The notes beneath the pieces are model-generated. The model saw only the letters and a program-made list of their open reading frames with translations. It was not told the origin of the DNA and made no database searches. A stretch of DNA of 12,228 nt from Candidatus Margulisiibacteriota bacterium. GTDB lineage: Bacteria; Margulisbacteria; WOR-1; O2-12-FULL-45-9. Shown here in pieces: positions 4,482-12,228 of the stretch. Position numbers and translations under genes: made by a program. Location: the NCBI GenBank assembly GCA_030018645.1, contig JASEHX010000010.1, positions 12,312 to 24,539 on the forward strand, in the 5' to 3' direction. How positions within the stretch are numbered: the first letter of the stretch is position 1; each line of letters starts with the position of its first letter.

Positions 4482-7400
4482 ATGAGGGACAAGATCTCCG
4501 GGAAATTAGGAAAGCTGGTAATAACCGGGCTGATTGCTTTTGCCGCTTTATTAACTATCTTTTCTGCGCAAGCATTAGCAGACTGGAATGAAACAACTGA
4601 AGTAGATTTCAATTATTCAACTTCTGCTAGGAATATGGCTCCGCATCCTATTACAGATCCTTCAGGCAACCTCCACATTATTTATTGTAAGTACAACAGC
4701 ACCTATTCTATGTATAACCTTTATCATAAATATATGCCGGCTGGTTCTTCAGAATATGGATCAGAAACACAATTAAATTCAGAATTTTATAGTTACTTTT
4801 CAGTCGATCCGGCCAATGTCGCTGTCGCGGTAAACAGTTCGGGAACTCTCACTGTCGCGTGGAAACTTGATGGATACGATACGGTTTGCTACAGTGAAGG
4901 AAGTATCTCCGGTTGGTCAACTCCTTCTCATTTTACTTCTTCAAACGCCATTTATAATATCGATATTGCTGTCTCTCCATCTGACGATTTAGCATATATT
5001 TATTATACAAGCTCTTCTGGGCTTCGATTTTATGTAAACCAATACGCAATAAGTACGGGAAGTGATACAAATTTAACCTATTATGTGCTTGGATATTCAC
5101 TGGGAACAACTTATCTTGATGTTGCCATTGATGATGCTGAGACAAAACACATTGTATATGGTGATTCAAATAACATATTACATACTATTCGCTATTGGAA
5201 CTCTTATACATTATCTGAACAATATATTAGTGGGACAACCGCTGCCTATCCATCAATTGTTGTTACCCCCAACGTTGCTCCTTATTATGTTTACGGTGAT
5301 GTCCATATCGTTTGGCAATATGTTGACGGCAGCAATTATGGCATTGGTTATGCTAAATATGATCCGGTCAGCGGTTTAATAACCAGCGATGATGCTGTTG
5401 CTCCAGCCAATTCTACCGATAAGTACTATCCTGATTTATCTATCGATTCAAACCAAAACTTACTTCTTACTTATTTATATGAGACTATATTCTCAAATTC
5501 TATAAAGGCGAAAATAAAGCCGGTTGGACAATCTTGGGACGATGCAACCACTGCAACTTTATATACTTTGGATGACAGCACCTACGCCAACCCAAAAATA
5601 ACCATCGATAACCAAGATAGTGCCCATATTGCTTGGCATGATTATGATGGCACTAGTTGGAACCATGTGTATTCTATCTCCCTCGACCGCACCACTCCGG
5701 AAGTAACGCTTTCCACTCCGGCCAACAACAGTTATTCTTCCGCTGCCGCCACTTTTACCTGGAGCGGTGAAGATAATATGTCAGATTTAAGCTATATCTT
5801 ATCTGTTCGCAAAACTGGCAATCCCGCAACCACCTATGCCACCACCCAGGAAACCTATTCGTTAAGCGGTTTGGCCGCCGGAACCTACCGATGGTACGTT
5901 ACCGCCACCGACGAGGCCGGCAATTATACCGACTCGGAAACCCGCACTTTAACCGTAGATGCTTCCGAGCCAACCATTAGCGCCGGCCAAATAAGAGTAT
6001 TACCTACCTACAAGTACTATGTAGGGTCCCCAACCTATCGTTATTGGCACGATGTTTCTTCGGTTTTTGCCACCATTGAAGCCACCGATGCTAGTTCAGG
6101 TGTTAGCGCGATCTATTATCGATTTTACGCGGTGGGCGCAACCGCACCTTCCTATACCCTATACACCCCGGGCACTTCAATTGAAGTTTCCGGCGAAGCC
6201 GCCTATTACTTTTCTTGTTATGCCGTAGATAACGTCGGCAATGTTGGAGTTGCCCGCTCCCGCAATTTAGGCATCGACATAACCGACCCAACCACCACTG
6301 CTAGTGCCTCTCCCACCGCTAATGGAAATGGCTGGAATAATTCAACCGTAACAGTTACAATGACTGCAACCGACGATGCCGGCTCCGGCGTAAAATCAAC
6401 CAAATACAAAACAAACGGCGGAGTCGCTCAGCCTTATTCCGCTCCTTTTGCCATTTTGGCACAAGGCACCGCTACTATTGAGTATTGGGCGATTGATAAT
6501 GTCAATAACACCGAAGAAACCAAGCGTTTAACGGTAAAGATCGACACTTCTGCCCCCTCCATCGGCCGCTTCCCTGACGTTACTAGCGGCACTTACCCAT
6601 CCTTTGAAGTTATTGCCGGCGATGCCCGTTCCGGCTTATCGCTCATCACCATTGAGGCCGGCGGCACCAGCGAAACAGTCGTTTGTTCTGGTGATACATA
6701 CGATGGGACAATTGTTTTTTCGTCTCCTCTGCGCAACGGGACTTACACGGCAACTATTAGCGTAATCGATGCCGCGGGTAATTCCAGTACCGATACTGCC
6801 GCCCTTACAGTGGCCAGCGCTCTATCAGTAGCCCTTAATTCTCCCTCCCCCGAAGCCAACGGCTACACCAGCTCACTCCCCACCATTAGCTGGGAGGCAA
6901 GTGGGGATAATGCCATCTCTAGCTACAATCTATACCGGGATGGAACACTTCGCTACTCTGGAACGGCAGAAACATATTCCTTTTTGATCCCCTTATCGGC
7001 CGGCTCCCACGCTGTCACGGTAGAAGTTCTCGATATTATTGGCAATATTGCTAGCGCTGAAAGTACAATTTTAGTTGACAGAGCCGCTCCGGTTACCACC
7101 GGTACCGCCTCGGCTAGCCCAATCGTCGGCTCCTGGTATGACCAAAACCTAACCGTAACCCTTTCTCCCATCGATGTCGCTTCAGGAGTCGGTTTTACTT
7201 ATTATAACCTTGACGGCGCCGCAACAAGTGAATACTCCAGTCCAATTTCGGTCAGCGGCGACGGGACGCATAGCTTGACTTTCTATTCTATTGATTTAAT
7301 TGGCAACCAAGAAACTATTGGCTCCTATAATACGCGCTCCTACTCGATTGATACTGTCGGACCTACTACCGCCATTTCCCTTTCTCCTACCACTCCCGCC

Positions 7401-10400
7401 GGGGGTTGGTATAACCAAGCGGTAACTACTACTATTTCAGCCGACGACGGCGGCGGATCCGGCGTCCTCCAAACTATTTATGTATTAAATTATGACTACG
7501 GTTCGATATATTCCTACAACGGTACCCCAATATCCTTTAATACCGAAGGGACAACCACTATCGAGGCCTGCTCCAGAGATAACGTCCTCCTTCCAGGAGC
7601 GGTAACTACCACTGAAGTTAAAATTGACCTTTCCGATCCCGTAATCACCGCCTTCTCCCAGACCGGGACAGGTTCAAATCCAACTTTTGAAGTCCGCGTT
7701 AGTGATGTCTATTCTGGATTAGCTTCTATGACTATTCGGGTCGGGGCTACTACCGAAACCATTGCTTGCTCCGGTAATTCATATTCCGGAACTTACACAT
7801 TAAACACTCCTTTACGCAATAATACTTATAGCGTCCTATTAACCATTACGGATGTGGCCGGAAATTCCACTTCTGAAACGATTACCATTACTGTAGCTGC
7901 CAGTTTATCCGTTACCTTAAATGATCCTTTCCCTTACAGCAACGGCTACACTAGTTCTTTGCCAACCTTCAGCTGGTCGTCAGCCGGGGGAGCAGGATTA
8001 TCGTATTACTCTCTTCTCATACAAGACCGTGCCGGTCTGATCTCCTACCGGGGCACCGCAGAAACGTACGTCCCAACTAGTGAACTTTCTCCTGGAAACT
8101 TTGTTGCGCGCATCTATTTTGTTGACATTCTTGGTAATAGCAGTTCAGATGCTTATTCCATCTGTGTAGACGCATCTAGCCCGACAACCTTGGCCGATTT
8201 GTCCGGCACCCTGGGCGGCGATGGCTGGTATTCTTCTGCGGTCGAAGTGACTTTAAGCGCTACCGACGAAGGTCAAGCCGGTGCCTATAAGACCTATTAT
8301 CAATTAAATACCAGCGAAGCCGGCAGTTACAGCGAATACACCGGACCGTTAACCATTTCAACTACCGGTACAATTACCCTTTATTATTATTCGGTTGACG
8401 CGGTTGGAAATACAGAAAGCATCAAATCAACTACTTTAAAAATCGACACCGCCGCCCCTTCGGTAAGCACAACTTTAAGTCCTGCCACCCCGGTCAGCGG
8501 CTGGTATGCCCAGACCGTTACCGCTACTTTAGGCGCAACGGATGACCTTTCCGGACCAGACAATATTTACTATAAATGGAATGCCGATGAAAGTTATGCG
8601 GAATATCTCGCCGCAACCTCCATTGCCCTGGAAGGCGCCAATATCCTTTACTATTACGCGACCGATATTGCCGGCAATATTTCATCTACCAGCGAGCAAA
8701 CGGTCAAGATCGATACTTCTTCTCCGGAAGCGTCTTTCAGCCAAACCGGCACGGGAGCCAATCCTTCGTTCTCCATTTCAGCCAGCGATTCCTTGTCGCA
8801 GTTAAACAGCATTTCCATCATCATCGGCGGCACAGAAGAAACGGTGGCGGCAGGAATTAGCGCTGAAACTTATTCCGGGACTTATACTTTAGTAAAATCC
8901 CTGGCTAACGGCAATTATCTAGCCACACTTGAAGTAGTTGATAACGCCGGGAATATTGATGTTGTTACTTTAAATACAACCATTACTAGTACTGTGTCAG
9001 CAACGATTAACTCGCCCAGCCCGCTGACCAACGGCTATACTGACCCAACACCCACCATTAGCTGGACCGCCAGCGGCGACCAAACCATTGCCAGCTACCG
9101 CTTATATGAAGGCAGCGGACTGGTCTATTCTGGGACCAGCACCAGTTATACTTTTACCGACAGCTTATCTGATGGTGAACACAGCATAAGTTTGGAAGTG
9201 ATTGATGCTTTGGATAATATTGGCACAGCTACTGCGACTATCACGGTTGACGCCACCGGCCCCGCTTTTTCAACCAGTGAGATTTACAGCACCGATGCTG
9301 ACAGCATCATTTTTAACCGCGTCTTATTTACCGACAGTAAAAGCGGCATTGAAAGCTGGCAGATTACCCTTTGGAAATACAATGCCGATACCGGTGAATG
9401 GGATTCAGCGGACAGTGGTTCGCATACTTATGGATCGGGCCTATATTCCGCCTATATGACCAATACCTTCTCTTCCTTGGCGGTTGGCAGTTACCGCTTC
9501 CAAGTGGTTCTAACCGATAATTTTGACAATACCACCGTCCAAACCAATGAATGTCATGTAGGTGAAATCAGCAGTGTGACTGTTTCTGCCTCCAGCACTA
9601 CTATCAACTTGGATGAAAGCGTCGATCTAAGTGCCCTGGTTGCTTATCAGCTTGAGGATGGCACCGCAATTTCTTATTCCTGGACCGCTTCCGGCGGGAC
9701 ATTGACCAGCACCGGCAGTTCGGCCGCCTTCTCTTCCAGTTCTGCCGGCACTTACACCATCACGGCCTGCGCCTCGGCCTACGACGGAGAAATAAGCGCT
9801 TCCGGCAGTATCCAAATTACGGTCAGCTCGCTAACCGTTAGTTTATCGGCTTCTTCTATTACCCTTTTGGTCGGCGAAACGGCCACCCTTTCGGCTGAAA
9901 CATCAGGGATAAGCAGTGAAGCCGCTTCTTCCTACACTTGGTCTGCCAGCGGCGGGACTATTTCTGGCAGTGCAGAGACGGCCTCCTTTACCCCTTCCGC
10001 TTCCGGCACTTACACCATTACTGTTGATGCAACCGCTTGCGATTCTTCTTCCCAAGATGCCATTACTATTACTGTCAATCCGGTCGTTGACAGCATTGAA
10101 ATAACGGCGGATGCCGCTTCAATTACTAGCGGATCAACCCTTACCTTAACGGCAACAATTTTTGGGCAATTGGTTTCTGGCGAAACAGTCGATATTACCA
10201 GCCAGGTTGACGCCAGCCAGATTAGCTGGACCGCTTCCGGCGGCACCATTACCAGCACCGGTTCTTCAGCCGCTTTCAGCGCCAGCACCGATGGAACGTA
10301 CACGATTACAGTCACCTATAATGGTGACTCCAGCTCCATTGAAGTGGTGGTCAACAGCAGCGGGCCGGAAATTGAAGCAACCATTGACGGGGACGAATTG

Positions 10401-11000
10401 ACCGATAATGCCATCATTAGCTCCAGCCCGAACCTATCAATTACGATTACCGACAATAACGGCATTGACAGCAGCAGCATCACGGTAACCGTAGACAACG
10501 AAGAAGTCAGCAGTTCATACCTTAGCATTAATGCCGCCGCAACTGATCAATCCGGCATTACCAATTATACCGTGGCCTTTGTCAGCAGTTACGCCCTGAC
10601 CGAAGGAACCCATTCTTTAACTATCAACGCAAAAGATAACAGCGGGACAACCGGTACGGTTACCTATAGCGGACTGCAAGTAAGCAATACTGTGGCCGTT
10701 TCCGGCATACCGATGAACTATCCTAACCCCTTCAAGCCGGTTTCCGCCCAAACCACTACCATCAAATATACTTTAACGGCTGACGGCGATATCAAGGTCT
10801 TGATCTTTGATATTACGGGCAAACAAATCTGGTCAAACTTGTACGCTTCCGGTTCTGAAGGCGGCAAAGCCGGCGCCAACTACGTAACTTACGACGGCAA
10901 AAACGCTTTCGGATCGGCCCTGGGCAACGGTGTGTACCACTACTTCATCATTAATAACGGTAATGTCATTGGCCGCGGACAGATAGCGGTGGTTAATTAA
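4482..11000 (+). CDS. Giant secreted multi-domain protein with propeller, Ig/OmpL47-like repeats and C-terminal sorting-type domain
   Basis: The 2172-aa protein starts at an ATG seven bases after GGGGG. Residues 1-33 are a signal peptide (basic start, hydrophobic core LVITGLIAFAALLTIF, cleavage after AQALA). Residues 35-402 hold seven repeats of the form 'P-x-[IV]-x-[IV]-[DS]-x-x-G/N-x-x-x-I-x-[WY]' (for example KITIDNQDSAHIAW at 372-385), suggesting a seven-bladed beta-propeller. Residues 406-1693 form an Ig-like/OmpL47-like supermodule array, 1694-1958 three PKD-like repeats, and 1962-2072 another Ig-like unit. Residues 2075-2172 carry NYPNPF (2079-2084), TTIKYTL, KVLIFDITGK and GNGVYHYF, the pattern of FlgD-Ig-like and type IX type A sorting domains. 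There is no enzyme motif. A surface adhesin or sheath-like protein is likely (inference). The PorV-like gene follows 13 bases later and is the probable export or anchoring partner. Confidence 0.9.
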   Translation: MRDKISGKLGKLVITGLIAFAALLTIFSAQALADWNETTEVDFNYSTSARNMAPHPITDPSGNLHIIYCKYNSTYSMYNLYHKYMPAGSSEYGSETQLNSEFYSYFSVDPANVAVAVNSSGTLTVAWKLDGYDTVCYSEGSISGWSTPSHFTSSNAIYNIDIAVSPSDDLAYIYYTSSSGLRFYVNQYAISTGSDTNLTYYVLGYSLGTTYLDVAIDDAETKHIVYGDSNNILHTIRYWNSYTLSEQYISGTTAAYPSIVVTPNVAPYYVYGDVHIVWQYVDGSNYGIGYAKYDPVSGLITSDDAVAPANSTDKYYPDLSIDSNQNLLLTYLYETIFSNSIKAKIKPVGQSWDDATTATLYTLDDSTYANPKITIDNQDSAHIAWHDYDGTSWNHVYSISLDRTTPEVTLSTPANNSYSSAAATFTWSGEDNMSDLSYILSVRKTGNPATTYATTQETYSLSGLAAGTYRWYVTATDEAGNYTDSETRTLTVDASEPTISAGQIRVLPTYKYYVGSPTYRYWHDVSSVFATIEATDASSGVSAIYYRFYAVGATAPSYTLYTPGTSIEVSGEAAYYFSCYAVDNVGNVGVARSRNLGIDITDPTTTASASPTANGNGWNNSTVTVTMTATDDAGSGVKSTKYKTNGGVAQPYSAPFAILAQGTATIEYWAIDNVNNTEETKRLTVKIDTSAPSIGRFPDVTSGTYPSFEVIAGDARSGLSLITIEAGGTSETVVCSGDTYDGTIVFSSPLRNGTYTATISVIDAAGNSSTDTAALTVASALSVALNSPSPEANGYTSSLPTISWEASGDNAISSYNLYRDGTLRYSGTAETYSFLIPLSAGSHAVTVEVLDIIGNIASAESTILVDRAAPVTTGTASASPIVGSWYDQNLTVTLSPIDVASGVGFTYYNLDGAATSEYSSPISVSGDGTHSLTFYSIDLIGNQETIGSYNTRSYSIDTVGPTTAISLSPTTPAGGWYNQAVTTTISADDGGGSGVLQTIYVLNYDYGSIYSYNGTPISFNTEGTTTIEACSRDNVLLPGAVTTTEVKIDLSDPVITAFSQTGTGSNPTFEVRVSDVYSGLASMTIRVGATTETIACSGNSYSGTYTLNTPLRNNTYSVLLTITDVAGNSTSETITITVAASLSVTLNDPFPYSNGYTSSLPTFSWSSAGGAGLSYYSLLIQDRAGLISYRGTAETYVPTSELSPGNFVARIYFVDILGNSSSDAYSICVDASSPTTLADLSGTLGGDGWYSSAVEVTLSATDEGQAGAYKTYYQLNTSEAGSYSEYTGPLTISTTGTITLYYYSVDAVGNTESIKSTTLKIDTAAPSVSTTLSPATPVSGWYAQTVTATLGATDDLSGPDNIYYKWNADESYAEYLAATSIALEGANILYYYATDIAGNISSTSEQTVKIDTSSPEASFSQTGTGANPSFSISASDSLSQLNSISIIIGGTEETVAAGISAETYSGTYTLVKSLANGNYLATLEVVDNAGNIDVVTLNTTITSTVSATINSPSPLTNGYTDPTPTISWTASGDQTIASYRLYEGSGLVYSGTSTSYTFTDSLSDGEHSISLEVIDALDNIGTATATITVDATGPAFSTSEIYSTDADSIIFNRVLFTDSKSGIESWQITLWKYNADTGEWDSADSGSHTYGSGLYSAYMTNTFSSLAVGSYRFQVVLTDNFDNTTVQTNECHVGEISSVTVSASSTTINLDESVDLSALVAYQLEDGTAISYSWTASGGTLTSTGSSAAFSSSSAGTYTITACASAYDGEISASGSIQITVSSLTVSLSASSITLLVGETATLSAETSGISSEAASSYTWSASGGTISGSAETASFTPSASGTYTITVDATACDSSSQDAITITVNPVVDSIEITADAASITSGSTLTLTATIFGQLVSGETVDITSQVDASQISWTASGGTITSTGSSAAFSASTDGTYTITVTYNGDSSSIEVVVNSSGPEIEATIDGDELTDNAIISSSPNLSITITDNNGIDSSSITVTVDNEEVSSSYLSINAAATDQSGITNYTVAFVSSYALTEGTHSLTINAKDNSGTTGTVTYSGLQVSNTVAVSGIPMNYPNPFKPVSAQTTTIKYTLTADGDIKVLIFDITGKQIWSNLYASGSEGGKAGANYVTYDGKNAFGSALGNGVYHYFIINNGNVIGRGQIAVVN
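5697..9560 (+). repeat. Protein-level supermodule array (Aa-Ab-B-B, about 360 residues) in the giant gene
   Basis: The order is Ab0 (residues 406-493), B0 (494-601), B1 (602-688), A1 (693-866), B2 (867-957), B3 (958-1049), A2 (1050-1230), B4 (1231-1322), B5 (1323-1411), A3 (1412-1590) and a B-like unit (1591-1693). B units show 'GWY-x(4)-V-x-[VT]-x-[LI]-x-A-x-D', 'YY-x-[LW]-[ND]' and 'Y-[AS]-x-D-x-x-GN' and end in 'KIDT-x-[AS]-P', typical of OmpL47-like domains. A units share 'G[GA]T-x-ET-[IV]', 'NGYTSSLPT-[IF]-SW' and 'YSGTAETY'. Equivalent residues 408, 783, 1144 and 1507 give periods of 375, 361 and 363. The DNA of the copies has diverged at many synonymous sites, so the duplications are old. 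Confidence 0.82.
9561..10355 (+). repeat. Three PKD/Ig-like repeats in the giant gene
   Basis: Residues 1694-1781, 1784-1867 and 1868-1958 each contain '[ST]W[TS]ASGGT[LI]' followed by 'F-x(4)-[AST]-x-GTYTIT'. Repeats 1 and 3 are nearly identical over the stretch SWTASGGT-x-TSTGSSAAFS. The flanks before each core have 'S-x-[ST]-[IL]-x-x-[GD]-E/S-[ST]-[AV]-x-L-[ST]-A', the usual start of a bacterial Ig-like fold. They are a stalk-like spacer before the C-terminal domain. Confidence 0.75.
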
Positions 11001-11013
11001 GGGAGAACAAAGC

Positions 11014-12147
11014 ATGAAAACTTATTTAAAATTGATTATTGGAATTTTATTTGTAATTTGTAGTTTGTTATTTGTTGTTTCCGCGTCTATCGCCTCAACT
11101 TCCACCGCGGACATCAGCATCGTCGCCATCGGCGCCCGGTCGGTGGCCATGGGCGGTTCAGGGGTAGCCGTTGCCGAAGCGAACAATACTTTTGTCAATC
11201 CGGCCGTCATTGCCAGCACTAAAGCTTGGAACTTCACTTCTCTTTCCAGCCAGGTATTGGGAACAGTTGACTATAAATTCCTAAGCGGCAATTATAAATT
11301 AGCCAAAGGCGTCCTGGGCGTATCATATGTGGGCGCATCTTCGCCCGCCGGCTACAGCACGACCGACGAACTATCGCTTTTATCGGCTACACCCATCAAT
11401 TACGCCGCCAGCGTGGTGGCTGTTTCCTACGGATTAAACTTTGCCGACTTTAACATGCCGGAAAAGTTAGGTGAAATTGCCGTAGGGGCCAATTTAAAAT
11501 ATTTCAACCAAGGTTTTACCGGCACCTCTATTTCTGATTCCGGCTCCGGCCTGGGCGCGGATATCGGCATACTGCTGTTATCCAATCCTAATTTTACCGT
11601 CGGCGCCGCTTTCCAAAACCTGGGCACCAGCCGCATTACCTGGACTAACAGTTATACGGACGCGCTGGAATCGGCCGCCCGCATCGGCTGTGCCGGCAAA
11701 GTGCTTGACGGCAAAATTCTGCTAGCCGGCGATATTGAACAATCTCTGTCGGAAAGCAGTCCTGTTACTTTGCACGCCGGCGTCGAATGGAAGCCAATCA
11801 ATCTACTCGCGCTGCGCGTTGGTATTGACCAAGATGCCATTAGCTCCACTGCCTCCGTATCTAATCTTTGCGGCGGTGTGGGAATTAGCTTATTTGGTTT
11901 TGACGTTGATCTGGCTTACCACCAAGATGCTGCCTTGTCTTCCAATTCCAATTTCTACCTATCTTTCTCTTATGCCCCGCCGGTTGAAAAGAAGGCAGAT
12001 GCTTCCATAGCTAAAAAAGAAATTAAAAATAGTGATTATCCTCTGCAGTCAGTAAAAAAAGATAATGTCACAGCCGAACCGCACGCTAAATACAGCGCCC
12101 CATCCCACTCACAGGAGTATTATAAAACAACCAGAATGGTTAAGTAA
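11014..12147 (+). CDS. PorV/PorQ-like (UPF0164 family) outer-membrane beta-barrel protein
   Basis: A 377-aa protein with a signal peptide (MKTYLKLIIGILFVICSLLF..., cleavage near residues 27-32) followed by GARSVAMGGSGVAVAEANNTFVNPA (residues 40-64; shown here as the family pattern G-A-R-x-x-x-M-G-G-x-x-V-A-x-A-[ED]-x-x-x-x-x-x-NPA), the hallmark of PorV/PorQ/UPF0164 proteins. Alternating barrel strands continue to FYLSFSYAPP (314-323). In Bacteroidota PorV is the shuttle that takes type IX substrates from the translocon to the surface; here the preceding gene encodes a protein with a type IX-like C-terminal domain, so a similar job is plausible (inference). A 54-residue hydrophilic, Lys/Ser-rich tail (324-377) follows the last strand, which is unusual for a barrel of this kind. 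The ribosome-binding site is GGGAG at 11001-11005, and the gene is co-transcribed with the giant gene. FadL-like transport is the alternative. Confidence 0.87.
   Translation: MKTYLKLIIGILFVICSLLFVVSASIASTSTADISIVAIGARSVAMGGSGVAVAEANNTFVNPAVIASTKAWNFTSLSSQVLGTVDYKFLSGNYKLAKGVLGVSYVGASSPAGYSTTDELSLLSATPINYAASVVAVSYGLNFADFNMPEKLGEIAVGANLKYFNQGFTGTSISDSGSGLGADIGILLLSNPNFTVGAAFQNLGTSRITWTNSYTDALESAARIGCAGKVLDGKILLAGDIEQSLSESSPVTLHAGVEWKPINLLALRVGIDQDAISSTASVSNLCGGVGISLFGFDVDLAYHQDAALSSNSNFYLSFSYAPPVEKKADASIAKKEIKNSDYPLQSVKKDNVTAEPHAKYSAPSHSQEYYKTTRMVK
11050..11080. repeat. TTTGTAR heptamer tandem repeat in signal-peptide codons
   Basis: TTTGTAA (11050-11056), TTTGTAG (11057-11063), TTTGTTA (11064-11070), TTTGTTG (11071-11077) and TTT (11078-11080): four units of 7 bp plus a partial unit. 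It lies in the hydrophobic core of the signal peptide of the PorV-like protein (residues 13-23), in a markedly more AT-rich stretch than the rest of the gene. Confidence 0.7.
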
Positions 12148-12168
12148 TATATTCCCTTCAATTAAATT

Positions 12169-12208
12169 GAGAGCGCGCTACCGCAGATGGCCGCGCTCTC
12201 TTTTTTTT
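12169..12208 (+). terminator. Rho-independent terminator after the PorV-like gene
   Basis: GAGAGCGCG (12169-12177) pairs perfectly over 9 bp with CGCGCTCTC (12192-12200), with a 14-base loop, followed at once by T8 (12201-12208). It lies 21 bases after the stop codon and ends the two-gene secretion unit. The last 20 bases of the window show nothing further. Confidence 0.93.
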
Positions 12209-12228
12209 CTCCTCCTTCCGTGCTATAA

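Noticed and set aside
9627..10528. Open frames opposite or shifted within the PKD-like repeats
   Set aside because: They arise from Ser/Thr/Ala-rich codon patterns of the giant gene and have no signature of real proteins.

Overview
The window appears to come from an uncultured Gram-negative-type bacterium with a moderately AT-leaning genome. Its style is tightly packed genes, ATGA and TTGA translational overlaps, short dispersed tandem repeats, and a large secreted Ig-like protein with a C-terminal FlgD-Ig/type IX-like sorting domain next to a PorV/UPF0164-like outer-membrane protein. This fits a candidate phylum such as Margulisbacteria/Saganbacteria (WOR-1) or a relative, but no rRNA is present, so the assignment is an inference from style only.

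Left part (1-2815), metabolism. The 5' part of aroA (EPSP synthase) reads leftward off the window edge. Divergent from it, 37 bp away, a rightward three-gene unit starts: two small unrecognised proteins (118 and 76 aa), then ilvD (dihydroxy-acid dehydratase), each joined to the next by a 4-bp ATGA overlap. A TATAAT box sits so close to the first start codon that its mRNA may be nearly leaderless.

Middle part (2816-4481), small accessory genes. A small charged coiled-coil protein and a DUF6941-like protein are coupled on the + strand. They converge on a minus-strand four-helix-bundle (S23/23S-IVS family) gene. Around this gene lie three copies of a dispersed repeat built from ATCAGnnn octamers. 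Two copies in the same orientation bracket the conserved part of the gene almost to the base. The third is inverted and forms a long imperfect hairpin with its neighbour between the convergent genes. Upstream of the four-helix gene is a possible 42-aa ORF, followed by about 190 bp of leader DNA for the next gene that contains two overlapping inverted repeats.

Right part (4482-12228), secretion unit. A 2172-aa exported protein has a signal peptide, seven propeller-like repeats, a roughly 360-residue supermodule of Ig-like/OmpL47-like domains repeated about three and a half times, three PKD-like repeats and a C-terminal domain with the NYPNPF signature. Thirteen bases downstream is a PorV/PorQ-like beta-barrel gene, and a strong intrinsic terminator closes the pair. 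The likely logic is that the barrel protein helps export or anchor the giant protein at the cell surface. Short heptamer tandem repeats also occur inside aroA and inside the signal-peptide codons of the barrel gene.
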